Shown here in pieces: positions 20,701 through 33,900 of a stretch of DNA of 64,000 nucleotides. The position numbers and the translations under genes are program-made. Within the stretch, counting starts at the first letter, position 1; each line of letters starts with the position of its first letter. Below the pieces are notes generated by a model. The model saw only the letters and a program-made list of their open reading frames with translations. It ran no database searches and had not been told where the DNA came from. Source of the stretch: Craspedostauros australis (taxonomy: Eukaryota > Bacillariophyta > Bacillariophyceae > Mastogloiales > Achnanthaceae); contig JAMXDE010000067.1 in NCBI GenBank assembly GCA_026770025.1, positions 62,001-126,000 of the forward strand. The letters are read 5' to 3'.

Positions 20701-23320
20701 GAAGAACCAGAAGGAGTCGCCGTACCGCCAGTTCTTCGGAAATGATCCACCATACGCGGATGCACTCCGCGCATTTGGAGAGGTGGGTGTTGTGAAGACT
20801 ACCTACGGCGGGATCACCGCCAAGCTCAAGAACAGAGGAGAAGAGATGGTGTTCATTGGATATGCACACCAACATGCATCAGGGGTCTACAACATGTACA
20901 GACCATCGACCAAGTCACTGATCTGCTCACGCGATATCAAGTGGCTCAACCAATCGTACGGACAGTTCCGTGGCTGGGAACCAGCACCGAACATATCCAA
21001 TGAAACAGGAACAACGGACGCAGACGGCTTCACAACCATTGGACGGAAGGGAGCAACGCCAAGGACGGCAGCGCGTCAGACACCGGAAGCGAAGAGAGTA
21101 TCTTTCGCTGACAACAACCGGTACTACATCCTATCGGACAGCAACGATGAGGATGATGAGGATGACGGAGTAGTGACTCAACTAATCCATAACGACGAGG
21201 AAGATCGGAGCGAATCCAATCATGAGGATGACGAGATCCTACCATCCGGCGACGAAGCCGATGATGACACAGGCATCACCCCTCCGAATACACCAGCGAG
21301 GTCTACACATGACACACTATCCAGACCTCCACCGAGCAAACCAAGCAAGCGTGACATAGCTAGAAAGGAGAGGATCCGACGTCACAAAGCACAAGGCAGG
21401 AAGGGAGAAGCTAATCCCAAGTCAACTGCAGGGAAGAGTATTCCCAGAGCTCTGCGTGAGCTTGCAGACTTCAACGAACGAGGTCGAAAGGAAGAAGGCT
21501 ATGAGAGCGAACCATCATCCGATGAGGCGAGCGACGAACTCAGCGACGAGATGATCGATGATTCCAACAACGAAACTACAGATGATGAAGAAATCATGGA
21601 TGAAGGAGAGATCGAGATCACTCACCATAGTACAACAGGATTGTACAGGATGAATGCAATCATCACCGAGAGACCAGCGATCGATATCGGATTATCGATG
21701 CAGGACGAGAACAAGGAACCAGAGAAGCACATCGAACCTACAACGTTCGACGGAGCCTTCAATCACCCAGATCCCATCCATCGAAAGGGATATCGAGCAG
21801 CCATCAAGAAGGAGTTCGACTCCATGGATACACGCAAAGTATTCAGCAAGATCAAACGAGACGCCATCCCACGCGGCCGCAGATGCTGCAAATGCAAATG
21901 GGTCTTCAAGCTGAAGCGTGACGGCACACATCGAGCGCGGCTCGTTGCATGTGGGTATTCACAAGTCGCAGGAGTAGACTTTCAAGAGCATTACTCACCC
22001 GTCATCCATGACGTGACCTATCGGGTCATGATGGTGATCATGCTGATCAAGAAGATGGACTGCGCACTCGTCGATGTCGTAACGGCATTCCTACATGGAG
22101 ACCTCGACGAGGAGATCTACATGAACTGTCCCAACGGGATGGATCATCAACCAGACGAAGCCCTGACCCTACACAAGCCAATCTACGGACTTGTGCAGAG
22201 CGCCAGGCAATGGTTCAAGATGTTGGTATCGACCCTCAAGAATATCAACTTCGAACAGAGCGCGGCAGATCCGTGCCTATTCTACAGGAAGACGAACGAA
22301 GGAAGCATGATCGTGGCCATCTACGTGGACGATTGCTTCTGTTGCGGAGACTCCAAGGCACTGGAGACATTCCTGAAGGACATCCAAGGCAGCAAATTCA
22401 AGGTAACAATCGAGCGAGGACTTGGAGACTACCTCAGCTGCAACATCGAACTGAACCATGACAAGACTAGAGCGACATTGCGTCAACCACACCTCATCCG
22501 ACACCTCATCGAAGAGTTTGGAACCAAGGTTGAGAAGATGCAACGCTATGGGAAACCGGGAACCCCGGGTCAAATCATCGTACGACCATCCGAAGATAAC
22601 GGACTGCAGAAGGTCAGACCGGAAGAACATGCCGAATACCGCCGAGGCGTCGGTATGCTACTCTTCCTCATCAAGCACTCGCGATCAGACATCGCGAACC
22701 CTGTGAGGGAACTCTCCAAGGTATTGATTGGGCCCACCAAGGCCGCAATGAAGGAGATGTATCGGATCATCAAGTATGTGATCGATACAAAGGACTATGG
22801 ATTGAAGATCCATCCAGCGCGTCCAGACGACGACGGCTGGGACATGGAGCTCTTTTGCGATAGCGAATATGCAGGAGACAAGAACACGAGAATCAGCGTA
22901 GGAGGGTTCATCCTATACCTGTGCAAGGTACCAATCCTTTGGCAATCCAAGGCACAGAAGGCCGTCACACTCAGCTCATCCAAAGTAGAATACGTTGCCC
23001 TTTCCAAAGCGGCAAAGGAAATCTTCTTCGTCATGCAGCTACTCGAAAGTGTGAGCGTCCCAGTGAAGACACCGATCAAGGTCCGTGTGGACAACATCAG
23101 AGCGATCTTCATCGCCAAGAACCCATCAACATCCCAACGATCGCGGCACATCGATGTGCGCCATCACTACGTGAGGAATATGGTAACCAACAAGACCATC
23201 GAAATCATTTTCGTCAAATCCGAGCAGAACACAAGTGACGGATTCACCAAGAACATCAAGGCCGACTTGCAACGTGAACATGAGAAGTCGTACCTTGACA
23301 CATCGAGAACATTCGAATGA
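17768..23320 (+). pseudogene. Gag-Pol of Copia C with two in-frame stop codons
   Basis: Three stretches in one frame: 17768-18637, then to 19597, then to 23320, interrupted by TAA at 18635-18637 (inside Gag, DIYIT*LEGLR) and TAG at 19595-19597 (just before the protease). Two zinc knuckles (CHNCGVYGHRSADC, CNYCGIFGHREAEC), protease DSGASC, integrase (QQNSRVERK, where family B has QQNGR), RT with ACGYSQVAGVDF and YVDD, and RNase H where the usual SSTEAEY reads SSKVEYV. The stops and the RNase H change suggest a dead copy. Programmed readthrough at two places is less likely but cannot be excluded from sequence. Confidence 0.85.
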
Positions 23321-23340
23321 CCGAATGCACACAGGAAGGG

Positions 23341-24134
23341 TGTCGAGATGTACATGTGAGTATATGTCAAGATGTACATGTATATGTGCATCGTTCACCC
23401 GCTATTCTCTCATACGCACTTGGACGGTATAACTACATTCGTGTCGATAGTATGCTGTGATTCGTCAGAATTACAGGGGAAATGGAACACACGAAAATGA
23501 GCAAGATTTCTGGAGGAAATTTGCAAATAACGATTTCTGGAAGAATCAGAAGATCGTCCGTCCATGCATCAATGGTACCAAGAGAATCTCAAGGTACTTC
23601 CCAACTAAACCTCAGATGACGATATCATCTGACAGACTACTGCATCACCAATGGAACGTGACATCTGGAGAGCAGAAGGACGCCTACTGACGTCGACAGG
23701 ATGTCAACATGTCACCACGTCGACAGCTGTCTCCAAGTCAGAGCAAGAGGCGAAGATGCGATGACCCATGAAGATCATGGATACTGAAGGTGAACTTCAA
23801 ATGGTAAGTACTCATGGAGTAGAAGCCAGTACTGAATGAACAGAGTGTCGAATGCGGAGTATGCATCAAACACAGAGGATCGTGTAGCACGAGCACACGA
23901 TGTAGAGAGAGAGAGAGAGAGAGAATACAGAGAGGAGCGAGAGAGGATCTCGCGTACCGACTCATAGTCGGAGACCGAATCTACGAAACAGATTGAAGCG
24001 CCGAGAGCATCGGGCAAGAGAACGGCGTACACCGAGAGGATCGGAGTAGCCAACTAATGAAATAGCAAACGAACGACTATCAACCAACACCATCTTCCAC
24101 GATCGCAGGTTACCGTGAGCGGAACTTGCCAACA
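23341..24134 (+). repeat. 3' LTR of Copia C
   Basis: 794 bp, preceded by a purine-rich tract ACAGGAAGGG (23331-23340). Followed at once by an inverted LTR of the same family. Confidence 0.9.
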
Positions 24135-24874
24135 TTGATAGTCGTTCGTTTGCTGTTTCATCACATTGGCACTCCGATCCTCTCAGTGTCCTCTCTCTTG
24201 CCTGATGCTCTTGGCACGTTTGTCTATCTCGTAGATTGGATGGTCCGACTATGAGTCAGTGTGCAAGATGCTCTCTCGCTACTCTTCATATTCTCTCTCT
24301 CTTAGTTTCATATGCTTCTGCTACACGATACTCCGTGTTGAATGTGTGCTCCACATTCAAAGCTCTGTTCATTCACTGCTGGTTCCTACTCCATGAGTAC
24401 TTACCATTTGAACTTTGCCTCCTGTATCCATGATCTTGATGCCCTTCGGTCATCGAATCTTCACCTTCTGCTCCTGATATGATGGCAGATGTTGATGTGG
24501 TGACATGATGGCATCTTGTCAACATCAGTTGTCATCCTTCTGCTCTCCAGATGTCACGTTCCATTGGTGATGCAGCAGTCTGTCAGATGATATTGTCATC
24601 TGAGGTTTAGTTGGGAAGTACCTCGAGATTCTCTTGGTACCATTGATGGATGGACGGACGATATTCCAATTCTCTCAGAAATCGTCGATTGCAAATTTCC
24701 TCCAGAAATTCTGCTCATTTTCGTGTGTTCCATTTCCACTGTAATTCTGACGAATCACAGCATACTATTGATACGAATGTAGTTATACCGTCCAAGTGTG
24801 TATGAGAGAATAACAGGTGAACGATGCACATGTACACGTACATCTCGACATATACTCACATGTACATCTTGACA
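24135..24874 (-). repeat. C-family LTR, inverted and older
   Basis: Reverse complement matches the C LTR from its first base (TGTCAAGATGTACATG) to ...ACGACTATCAA, lacking the last roughly 55 bases. Identity to the neighbouring LTR is about 80 percent in the parts I compared by eye. It forms a long imperfect inverted repeat with 23341-24134. Confidence 0.85.
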
Positions 24875-24875
24875 T

Positions 24876-24893
24876 ACCCCCGGATTTCCAACA
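24876..24893 (+). repeat. Tiny remnant of a Copia B LTR end
   Basis: CCCCGGATTTCCAACA here equals the last 16 bases of the B-family LTR. It lies one or two bases from the edge of the inverted C LTR. Too long to be chance; probably a scar of an earlier insertion and deletion. Confidence 0.5.
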
Positions 24894-25874
24894 TTCGCCA
24901 ACCGCTTGCCATACTCTGTTTAACCTAGACCAGCTGTTTGGCCCAAAATATGAGGCTCCATCAATCCTGGGCACACTGCAACACTGCAACACTGCAACAC
25001 TGCAACAAATGCCCATGGGAGGAGGGGAAGAGGGTAGGCAGCTTTGGCAGCACTTGATGAACCTGTTGGATTCATTGGACTCACTGGACTCATTTGAGAA
25101 CAAGTTGCTTTGACACGCTTCTTGACACGATTGATGTCAAAGAACTAGCATAGTCCTTTCTGTCGCCAAACAATGGACGGTTTGGCGAAACACGATGGTC
25201 GTGAGCGCGTGTTTCTTCAACGATGTTGTTGTTGTTGTTGTTGGTAGAAGAGGACGAAACAGATGAAAGTCGTATCTTTTGTTTGCGATCGTTTCGCGCC
25301 TCTTGTCTTCCTGTTTGTGGTTGTGACATCGCCGGTCATTCAAGAAGATCCATCGTTGTCAACACGCGCCCATGTGGTCATCGGCACTGTTCCGAGCGAA
25401 TGTACAAGCACGAGGATGGCGGCGACCCACTCCGCCCCATCGATCCGCCTGCCTGCGGTTGCATTTGGAATTCGCGATCTTTCATTTTCCACAACACTTG
25501 GTTCGGACATCACAGTTGCACAAGACCAGAAAAGAAGCAACAGGCGGAAGTGGCAGTGATCATGTGAGTTCTCCATGATGACGGAAGTCCTGCTCGTAGA
25601 CGCAATGGTGATCGATGCCTGTAGATGTTGTGGATGCCCATGTCGGCATCGACGACCATCCTGCCAGAAATTCCGATTGCGTTGCATTTCCATTGGTTCC
25701 GTACAACCTACGATGTGGACATCCTCCGGATCGCAGCGCGCATGCTTCGAGCCTGCGACACTGCTCTGGTGCTGTTCATTGTCTGCGATCTCACTCTGTT
25801 CTACTCACTCCACTGGTATGCCACACCTACTATACTATACTATACTATACTATACTACACTGTACGATACGATA
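24894..25874. other. Spacer, no gene recognised
   Basis: About 1 kb. It contains a short CAACACTG run (24968-25006) and a TATAC microsatellite (25828-25856) directly before the T2 target site. Short open frames here have no recognisable features. Confidence 0.6.
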
Positions 25875-25883
25875 CTATGCTAT

Positions 25884-26050
25884 GAGCCCCCCGAGTGAGT
25901 CGACCTGCACTTTGTCCTGGGACTCAACACCTTTTTTCTCGGATATCCAAACAAATCACATATTCATAATCCCCATATTCTAAAACCAAATACTGATTCA
26001 AATCACTTTCCGGTTAGACCTTATTTTAAGTTTTATGAGCCCATCAAGGT
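25884..26050 (+). repeat. Left terminal inverted repeat of T2
   Basis: Starts GAGCCCCCCGAGTGAGTCGA; its reverse complement is found at 39287-39453. The match ends at ...CCCATCAAGGT. Confidence 0.93.
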
Positions 26051-27165
26051 ATTTTTGAGTCGTATGAGTCGAACAACATGAAACTGCTGCTTGTTTCTCA
26101 GAAGGTTCTTTGATGTTCTGGGGTATTTATCGTATGGTACTCAGTCATGAATACGACGTCGAAGATGTCGTTCGGTTGGTACGCGTTAAATACACGTTAG
26201 TATGTGGCACATGATCTCACATTTTGCTCGTCACAAAACACATCACACAAAACACATCACACATCCAACATCATCGACACCCCCTCACAATTCACACATC
26301 ATCGCCACACTTTCGCTCTATTTCACAACTTTCCTCGCCAATGCCATGCGCACTCGCCCTTTTGCTCCATGCACATTCTCATCATGGTAGTAGTATTTGT
26401 TGTTGTTGCTGTTGTTGCAGTAGCAGTAGTAGTAGTTGTTGTTCTTGTCAACGAATGGTCGACCTGTCCTCCTGTGCTCTCCTTCCTCACTTCGTCTCAG
26501 ACCAGTGCAGTTCATCACATTCAACCAGCCAACAACTATACTCTACAGCAACAACTTCACCATGTCTACCTCTACCACTGCCAAGGCCCACTCCAAGGAT
26601 GCTAACCCCTCCCCCAGTAAGAAACTGCGTTCTGTCGACCCCATGTCTGCTCCTCCTTTCGATTCGAAGGGGAACTTGCTGCCTACTGTCGAGCAACTGT
26701 TGCCTGACAAGCCATCCGCTGTGTTGAGGAAGCCAAGCACCATCACGCAAGTGATCGATGTGAAGCCAATACTTGCAGCGGATGGCAGCCTCGTCCCGAA
26801 CGGTACGCATGCGCACGCTCGCGAGCTACATGTGTACGTTCACATCCTCGACAACAACGGAGGCGCCTACGACAACTCCAACGTCAGGGTGCGATCCAAG
26901 GGACGAGGTGTTGGCGATGGGACTTCGGTGAGCGTTGTCGTGAACGCACCACCCCCGCCTGCTGTGGCCGACGTTGCACCACCTGTCGAGCCTGCCCCAC
27001 CAGCGAGGCTCCCTCGTCGCTGCAATGCTGTTGTTACTGGAGGCTACGCGGATCCCTCCCATGACAGTGACAGCACCTACATGGACGACAAGGAGGAACA
27101 GATGCGCGCCAGCAGGGGCAGGAGGGGCGGCAAGTTCGAGGGTGATACATCAGAGGAGGGGAGCT

Positions 27166-27846
27166 TGTCAGGAATCGAGGGTACGACCCTGTCGGAAAGA
27201 TACCCATGATTGCCGCAACTCCCAACATTATTTGTCACACCTTTGGGTATTATTCGTCACACCTTTGAATATCATCCATTCCACCCACGATACGAATCAC
27301 ACGGGAATGACCTCAGTCCTACCAAGAAAACAAGCCTGTCCTATGTGAACCAAGAAAAGGCCACGACATCTAAATCATGTGAAGGAAGATGGTGACCGAC
27401 ACATTGGTGATCACCCCATCTGGAGATCATGGCACGTGTCACCCACGGACTAGAACAACTCAGAAAGGGCATCATCCATGACACCAATCATGACACCAAT
27501 CGTAAAGTTCGGTGTCAGGAGATCAAGAGCGAAACGCAGGACTGTGGAATCGTACCACAGGGAATGTAGAATAAGGATATGCACGACGAGGTGCATGACA
27601 AGAATGCCTACGGATATGCACGACGATGTGCATGACAAGGACGCCTGCGGATGAGATCTCATGCACGCAAGCGTTGATTCATGATGATGAGATGCATGAA
27701 AGCAACAGTCTAACACAATGCTGCTGCAGGAGATGCTACATGAGAAACGAAAGGCAAAGGAGCTGAAGAGAATGAACTCACAGTTCTGAATAGTACGATC
27801 TAACAACCAATTAGTTCTTACTAACACTAACCCCGGATTTCCAACA
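27166..27846 (+). repeat. 5' LTR of Copia B2
   Basis: TGTCAGGAAT...TTTCCAACA. Contains two ATGCAC/GTGCAT hairpins about 37 bases apart (27578-27640 region) and the CACACCTTTG tandem pair near 27233-27270. Followed by the palindrome ACGTTTCGAAACGT (27846-27859). Confidence 0.95.
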
Positions 27847-27925
27847 CGTTTCGAAACGTTACGACTGAAATCCTACGTTTCCATCATCACCAACACAGCA
27901 ACAAACGACTCTCACCATCATCACC

Positions 27926-30900
27926 ATGACGTCCTTCCTCGGTAAGACCGATCGTTACATGATCATGTTCGACGGCAAGCGATCCTCCTGGAAAGCTTGG
28001 AGTGCGAAGTTCCTCGCCTGCGCCAACCGCAAGGGTTATGGAGACTTGTATCTCAAGGACTTGGATGAAGTGATTGTGAAGACCGAGGCTTTTGACCCCT
28101 CTCCTCTCGCCTCCATCGCGGGAAGCGAAGAGAAGAAGCTCAAGGCCTCGAAGTTATCTGCCATGTCTCCCGACGAGAAGGCGGAGTACAAGATGGCTCT
28201 GGCCAAGTACGCATTTGAAGAACTGACCATGGCAATCAACCATGAAACTACAGAAGGCGATGTCGCCTTCATGGCTGTGTTGGGATGCGAGAGCAACATC
28301 TACGAGGGAGGAGACCCTCGCAAGGCGTGGAAGGCTCTCGAGCGCATCTACGAGCAACGTACTGCGCCAATGAAGGCAAAGTTGTTGGCTCAACTCAACG
28401 GGATGCGATTGAAGAAAGGCGAACACCCGGATACCTTCCTCACCGAAATGGAGGTGATCCGTAACCGCCTCAAGCACGCGGGAGTTAACATGGACATGGA
28501 GCTGTACCACATGCTCGTGCTCAACGCTCTCGGGAGGGACTACGAAATGGATGTGAAGCTCATCGAGCTCAAGTTCGAGAACATCGAAAAGCAGATGACT
28601 ATCGAAGACATCCGCGAAGCAGTGAGTGCAACCTACGACGCACGTCACATCAAGCAAGGAGGTAGTAAGCGCGAGAACAATAGCAAGGAAGAAATGGCTC
28701 TCGCTGCCACTGGTGGCTTCAAGGGCCACTGTCGCAACTGCGGCGCCTACGGGCACAAGAAGGCTGACTGCCGCTCTGCGCCTAAGAACAAAGGTGGCAA
28801 GCCCACGAAGAAGAACAAGAGAAGTGATACTGAGGACAAGACCAAGTTCAACGGAAACTGCAAGTACTGCGGTAAGAAGGGACACAAGATCCTCGAGTGC
28901 TTCAAGTTGAAGGCAGCGATGAGAGCAGCCAACGCCGCCAACGTGGCCACCGACGGTATGAACGGAACAGATGACGTCGCCCTCGTGATGGTCGAGGAAC
29001 CGATGTGGTTACCCGAAGACGCCGCGGCAGACAACGCCGCGTTCGTCGTGGTAGATGAACCCATGTGGATGCCCGCTAACGACGAAGAAGACGAAATCAG
29101 TCTCATGATGACCGATGAATCAATGTGGTTGCCCGACGAAGACAAGCCGGCCAACAACGAAGAATTGGTGTGTTTCCCCATCGACGAGCTCGAAACCGAC
29201 CCCGTTGAGGTCAAAAATGTGACCAACCCAAGAATCGTGACCATCGACGAAATCACGAACATCAAGAAAAACCAAACAATCAACACCACCGAGATGGCGC
29301 ACTACGAGTCGTTCATCGACGACATGGCCCTCGCAACCACCGACGAAGACATGACCGGACTCGACCTCGAAGAAGAGGTCGAGTACTCCGAAGAGGAACG
29401 AGAGGCCCACACCCCGAGTGTGTACGGATACTACAGACCCCCAGTTGCTGCAGTTGAGACCATCAACCGCGAGCACTTCCCATCAAGCGACGAAGATGAT
29501 TACACCGACGAAGACAACCTCTTCGACGGGATCGTCTACGAGGATGAACCCCTCAACGTCGGAGACATCATGGAGAATGAAGTGGCGATGCCTGGAGTCG
29601 ACCATCGCGTCACCTCCACCATCTACTCTCGAACCGAACCAAGGACTCTGGTCGATCGAATGATCGAAGAGTCGTCCCGCAATGGAGGGAGCACCGCAGG
29701 ATGGTGCCCGCTGTGTTTTCAGCGCGGCCCTCTCTACGCAATGTGCAAGACCTGCCGTAACTCGCCGTTCCTCATTCAACTGGCAAACCCCCCTGCAAGA
29801 GCGGTGCCAACAACGATCCAAGACATCATGACGCGCCGCCAGAAGCTCTGGACTGCAGGACCTCTGCATGTCGCAATGAGATACTCTCTCAGCAACATGA
29901 TGGTTGCTGATGAAGTGCGCTCTGAGCTCGCCCTACTGTGCTGCAACGCGGCGCACGCGTATACCGAAGGAGGAGGAGAAAGCCTGAACCCTCGCACGCT
30001 CTACTACATGATGCACCGCATCGATGTGTTCACGCCAATGCAATTGGTGCAAGCCGTGCAACACATCAACGCAAGACTTGAAGAACTCAACCTGCCACCC
30101 ATCCACAGAGGGCTCATCGACAGCCTGGTTCAGCATGCCGCAGAGATGCTGATGTGGATGCATCATCCAAGTGACCAAGGAGTCCGAGACCCAGAGGAGT
30201 TCAACCAACTCCCCATCTACCGAGTGGCTGATGCTCAACCAGACATGGCCATGGTGATCGGTGACCACCAAGACGCTCAACCAGACATGGCCATGGTGAT
30301 CAGTGACCTCGACGATGCAAGCGCACTCCGCCACACCATCGCCCCCGACCACCACGAAGCAAACACGTGGCTGGGTGACTCCGGTGCCTCATGCCACCTC
30401 ACCAATAGCGAAGAGGGAATGATTAACGTACGAGTGGCCAACCACTCCATCAAGATCGGCAGCAGCCGATACCTCAAGGCAACAAAGGTTGGCGACAAAT
30501 GCATGGTCGTGATGCAGAAGAACGGGAACCAAGCTACCATCGTGCTCAAGCAAGTGAAGTTCGTGCCCAACCTGTGGGTGAACCTCTTGAGCATCAACAA
30601 GGCTCTCGAGAACGGCTTCGACATCAGTAACCAAGGTGTTGTGATGAGCTTGGAGAAGCGCGGGCAACGTATCACGTTCGACAGACTCATGGCAACCCAT
30701 AGCGGTTTCGTGAGTGGAGTGAACATGATCAGCGCCCCTCCCCACAAAGACCAAGCCAATGTCGGCGTGTCCACCAGGTCCGCGGTGGACATCAACCAAA
30801 TTCATAAAATGTTAGGCCATGTTGACACTTACACGATCTCTCGCACAGCGGGACGATACGGTTGGAATGTCACAGGCAAGTTGCATGCATGCATTGACTG

Positions 30901-33900
30901 CGCAATCGGAAAACAGAAGCAGAAGTCAATGACAAAACGCCTGCAGCTCCGAGCAAAGGAAATTGGTGAGCGGTTGTTCATTGACACATCGAGTGTTCAA
31001 ACGCACAGCTACGGACAAGGAAAATATTGGCTCCTTGTCATCGATGATTACAGTGATTACTGCTGGAGCTATTTTTTGAAAGAGAAAAGTGAAGTCGGAG
31101 AGAAGCTGATCACGCTCCTCCAATGGCTTCACTCCAACCAACAGGCACATGTGAAAAATATCAGATGTGACAACGCGGGAGAGAATTATGCCGCGGAAAA
31201 ACAGCTTCTCAGCGCAGGATTCGGCCCAATGTTTGAATACACCGCCGCTTCCACTCCCCAACAGAACGGTCGCGTGGAAAGAAAATTCGCGACATTGTAT
31301 GGGAAAGTCTGCTCCATGCTCAACCAAACGCATCTACCGAGAACGGTGCGTGGAAAATTGTGGGCGGAGGCAGCCCGAACCGCGACTCAGCTCGAAAATA
31401 TTATCGAGACAAAGACAAGAGAACCAGCATGTGTTCTCTTCAACAATCGCATCCCAACATTCGTGGATGGATTACGAAAATTCGGAGAAATAGGGATGGT
31501 ATACATCGGCGGTCGTACGATAAAGGCTAAACTGGACGATAGATCCAGACCAGCCATGTTCGTCGGTTACGGCCAATCGCACGCAAAGGGAGTATATCGA
31601 ATGCTGAATCTCGCAACAACCAAGATCCTAATCACGAGAGACGTGACATGGATGAATCAGTCATACGGGCAATTCAGAGGTATCGAGAATGCCAACAGAT
31701 CTGTGCTGATAGATCTAGAAGATGACGACTCTACGTCGGGTATGAACACCCGAGCTACGAGAACAACTTGGGAGCGACGATCGGAGACCATCAAGAGCAT
31801 GGAGGCCGACGACGCGGATCGCAGCAGCAGAGCCGAAGAAATAGAAGATACTGATGACGCTGCGCGAGGGCAAGATAGCTTGCTCCCTGCCCAAGGGGAA
31901 AATGAATCGAACGAAGAGATCGACGATGAATTCGGAAGGGACGACGAGGGGAAAGTAGACGAAGCGGCCGAGAATGAGCCCAAAGACACCCCTGTCGCAG
32001 AACCTGTAACACGCATACCAAGGATGCTGAGCGCTCTCGCCGGGTATAACAACGACCCAATCCCAGAGGAGGAGCGAGATCTCGGATCAGGTGACGAGTC
32101 AGAACCTAATGACAGCGAGGGATATGTGACGCCCGAAGAGACCATCACAACTCCACCGGAAACAGGAGGACCCGACTTCCACACAGACGGGTCAATATTC
32201 AACAGAGATATCGCAGGTACGATGATAGACACACCTCATGGAATGTTGAGACTAGATGACATCATCGCTGCGGACCAGGCATTGAAAGACGAACGAAATA
32301 AGGGAGGGGCAGAACATGCGAATGTCGCTATGCTACTAGACCCCACCACATTCGAAGACTGCTGGGACCATGCGGATCCCAACAAAAGAAAGAAATGGCG
32401 CGAAGCTATTAACAAAGAGTTCTATGATATGGCCAGAAGGAAAGTATGGGAGAAGATCAAGAAGGACCAGATGCCGAAGGATCGGCGGTGTGTGAAGACC
32501 AAATGGGTCTTCAAGGAAAAGAGAAATGGGGTATTCCGCGCCAGACTCGTGGCATGCGGATACTCGCAAATCGCAGGAGTCGACTTCTCAGCACACCACG
32601 CGCCAGTGATACATGATGCAACATATCGAATCATGCTCACGATGAAGATGATACTACACATGGACAGCATCATCATCGACTTTGAGACAGCATTCCTGCA
32701 TGGGGACCTCGATGAAGAGATCTACATGCAATGCCCAAAGGGTATGAGGCACGAAGCCGACGAATGCCTGCTACTCAAGAAAACCATCTACGGGCTCGTT
32801 CAGAGCGCGAGACAATGGAATAAGAAGCTCGTCGACATCCTATTCAAACTAGGGTTCAGACAGAGCGAGGTGGACCCATGCCTGCTGATTCGGAATCAGG
32901 AAGGGAGACTGCTACTGATCGGCACCTATGTGGACGACTGCCTCTGCATCGGAGAGGAGCAAGAATTGAAAAAGCTTGTGAAGGACATCCGAGCGGAACG
33001 ATTCGGAGTCAAGGTGGAGGAAGATCTCGAAGACTACCTGAGCTGCAAGATCATCTTCAACCACGACAAGACGAACTGTTGGGTGAACCAACCACACATC
33101 CTGAAGAACATCATCGATACGTTTGGAAGCGATGTGGTGAAGCTGCAACGATACGGAACGCCTGGGACACCAGGGCAAGGCATCCAAAGACAAAGCGATG
33201 CACCCAAAGTGGACGAGCAGCGACACAGCAGATACCGAAGCGGAGTAGGTATGCTGCTATACCTGGTGAAACACTCTCGACCCGACATCGCCAATGCAGT
33301 GCGAGAACTGACCAAGGTGTTGGATGGACCAACAGCTGCAGCATACAAGGAGATGCTACGAGTCATGAAGTTCGTATGGGACACGAGAGAGTATGGACTG
33401 AAGATGAAACCAAGTCCACTGACCCAAGATGCATGGAAGATTGCAATATACACCGACAGCAAATTCGCAGGTGACAAGGACAATCGCATCAGTGTAGGAG
33501 GGCACATCGTCCTACTACAAGGAGTGCCGATCATATGGAGATCAAAGGCACAACGGAGTGTAACACTCAGCTCGACGGAAGCAGAGTACGTCGCCCTGTC
33601 GGAGGCAGGAAAAGAAATTCGCTTCGTAACACAATTGATGAACGACATCGGACTGAGGATGCACAAGCCGGCAGACGTGATGGTTGACAATGTTGGAGCA
33701 ATCTTCATCGCGTCCAACCCATCAACATCCGCCAGGACACGGCACATCGACATCCAACATCATTTCATTCGAGAACTGATCACAAACGGAGAGGCCAGAA
33801 CCAAATTTGTGCGTTCTGAAGACAACATCGCAGACGGCTTTACGAAGAATACCAAAAAGGAAACCTACGAAAAACACAGGGACCACTACATCCAACTGCG

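Larger units (their letters stand above)
16893..24134 (+). mobile_element. Copia retrotransposon C, degenerate
   Basis: LTRs at 16893-17685 and 23341-24134 (793 and 794 bp) differ at a few percent of positions, so it is older than A and B. The gag-pol frame has two in-frame stops. Left flank ATATG does not match right flank TTGAT, so a simple target duplication is absent and the right side has been rearranged: another C-family LTR in reverse follows immediately. Confidence 0.9.

Noticed and set aside
25223..25983. Several 80-120 codon frames between the C LTR and T2
   Set aside because: Overlap each other on both strands, include a microsatellite, and one runs into the T2 TIR; no domain seen.
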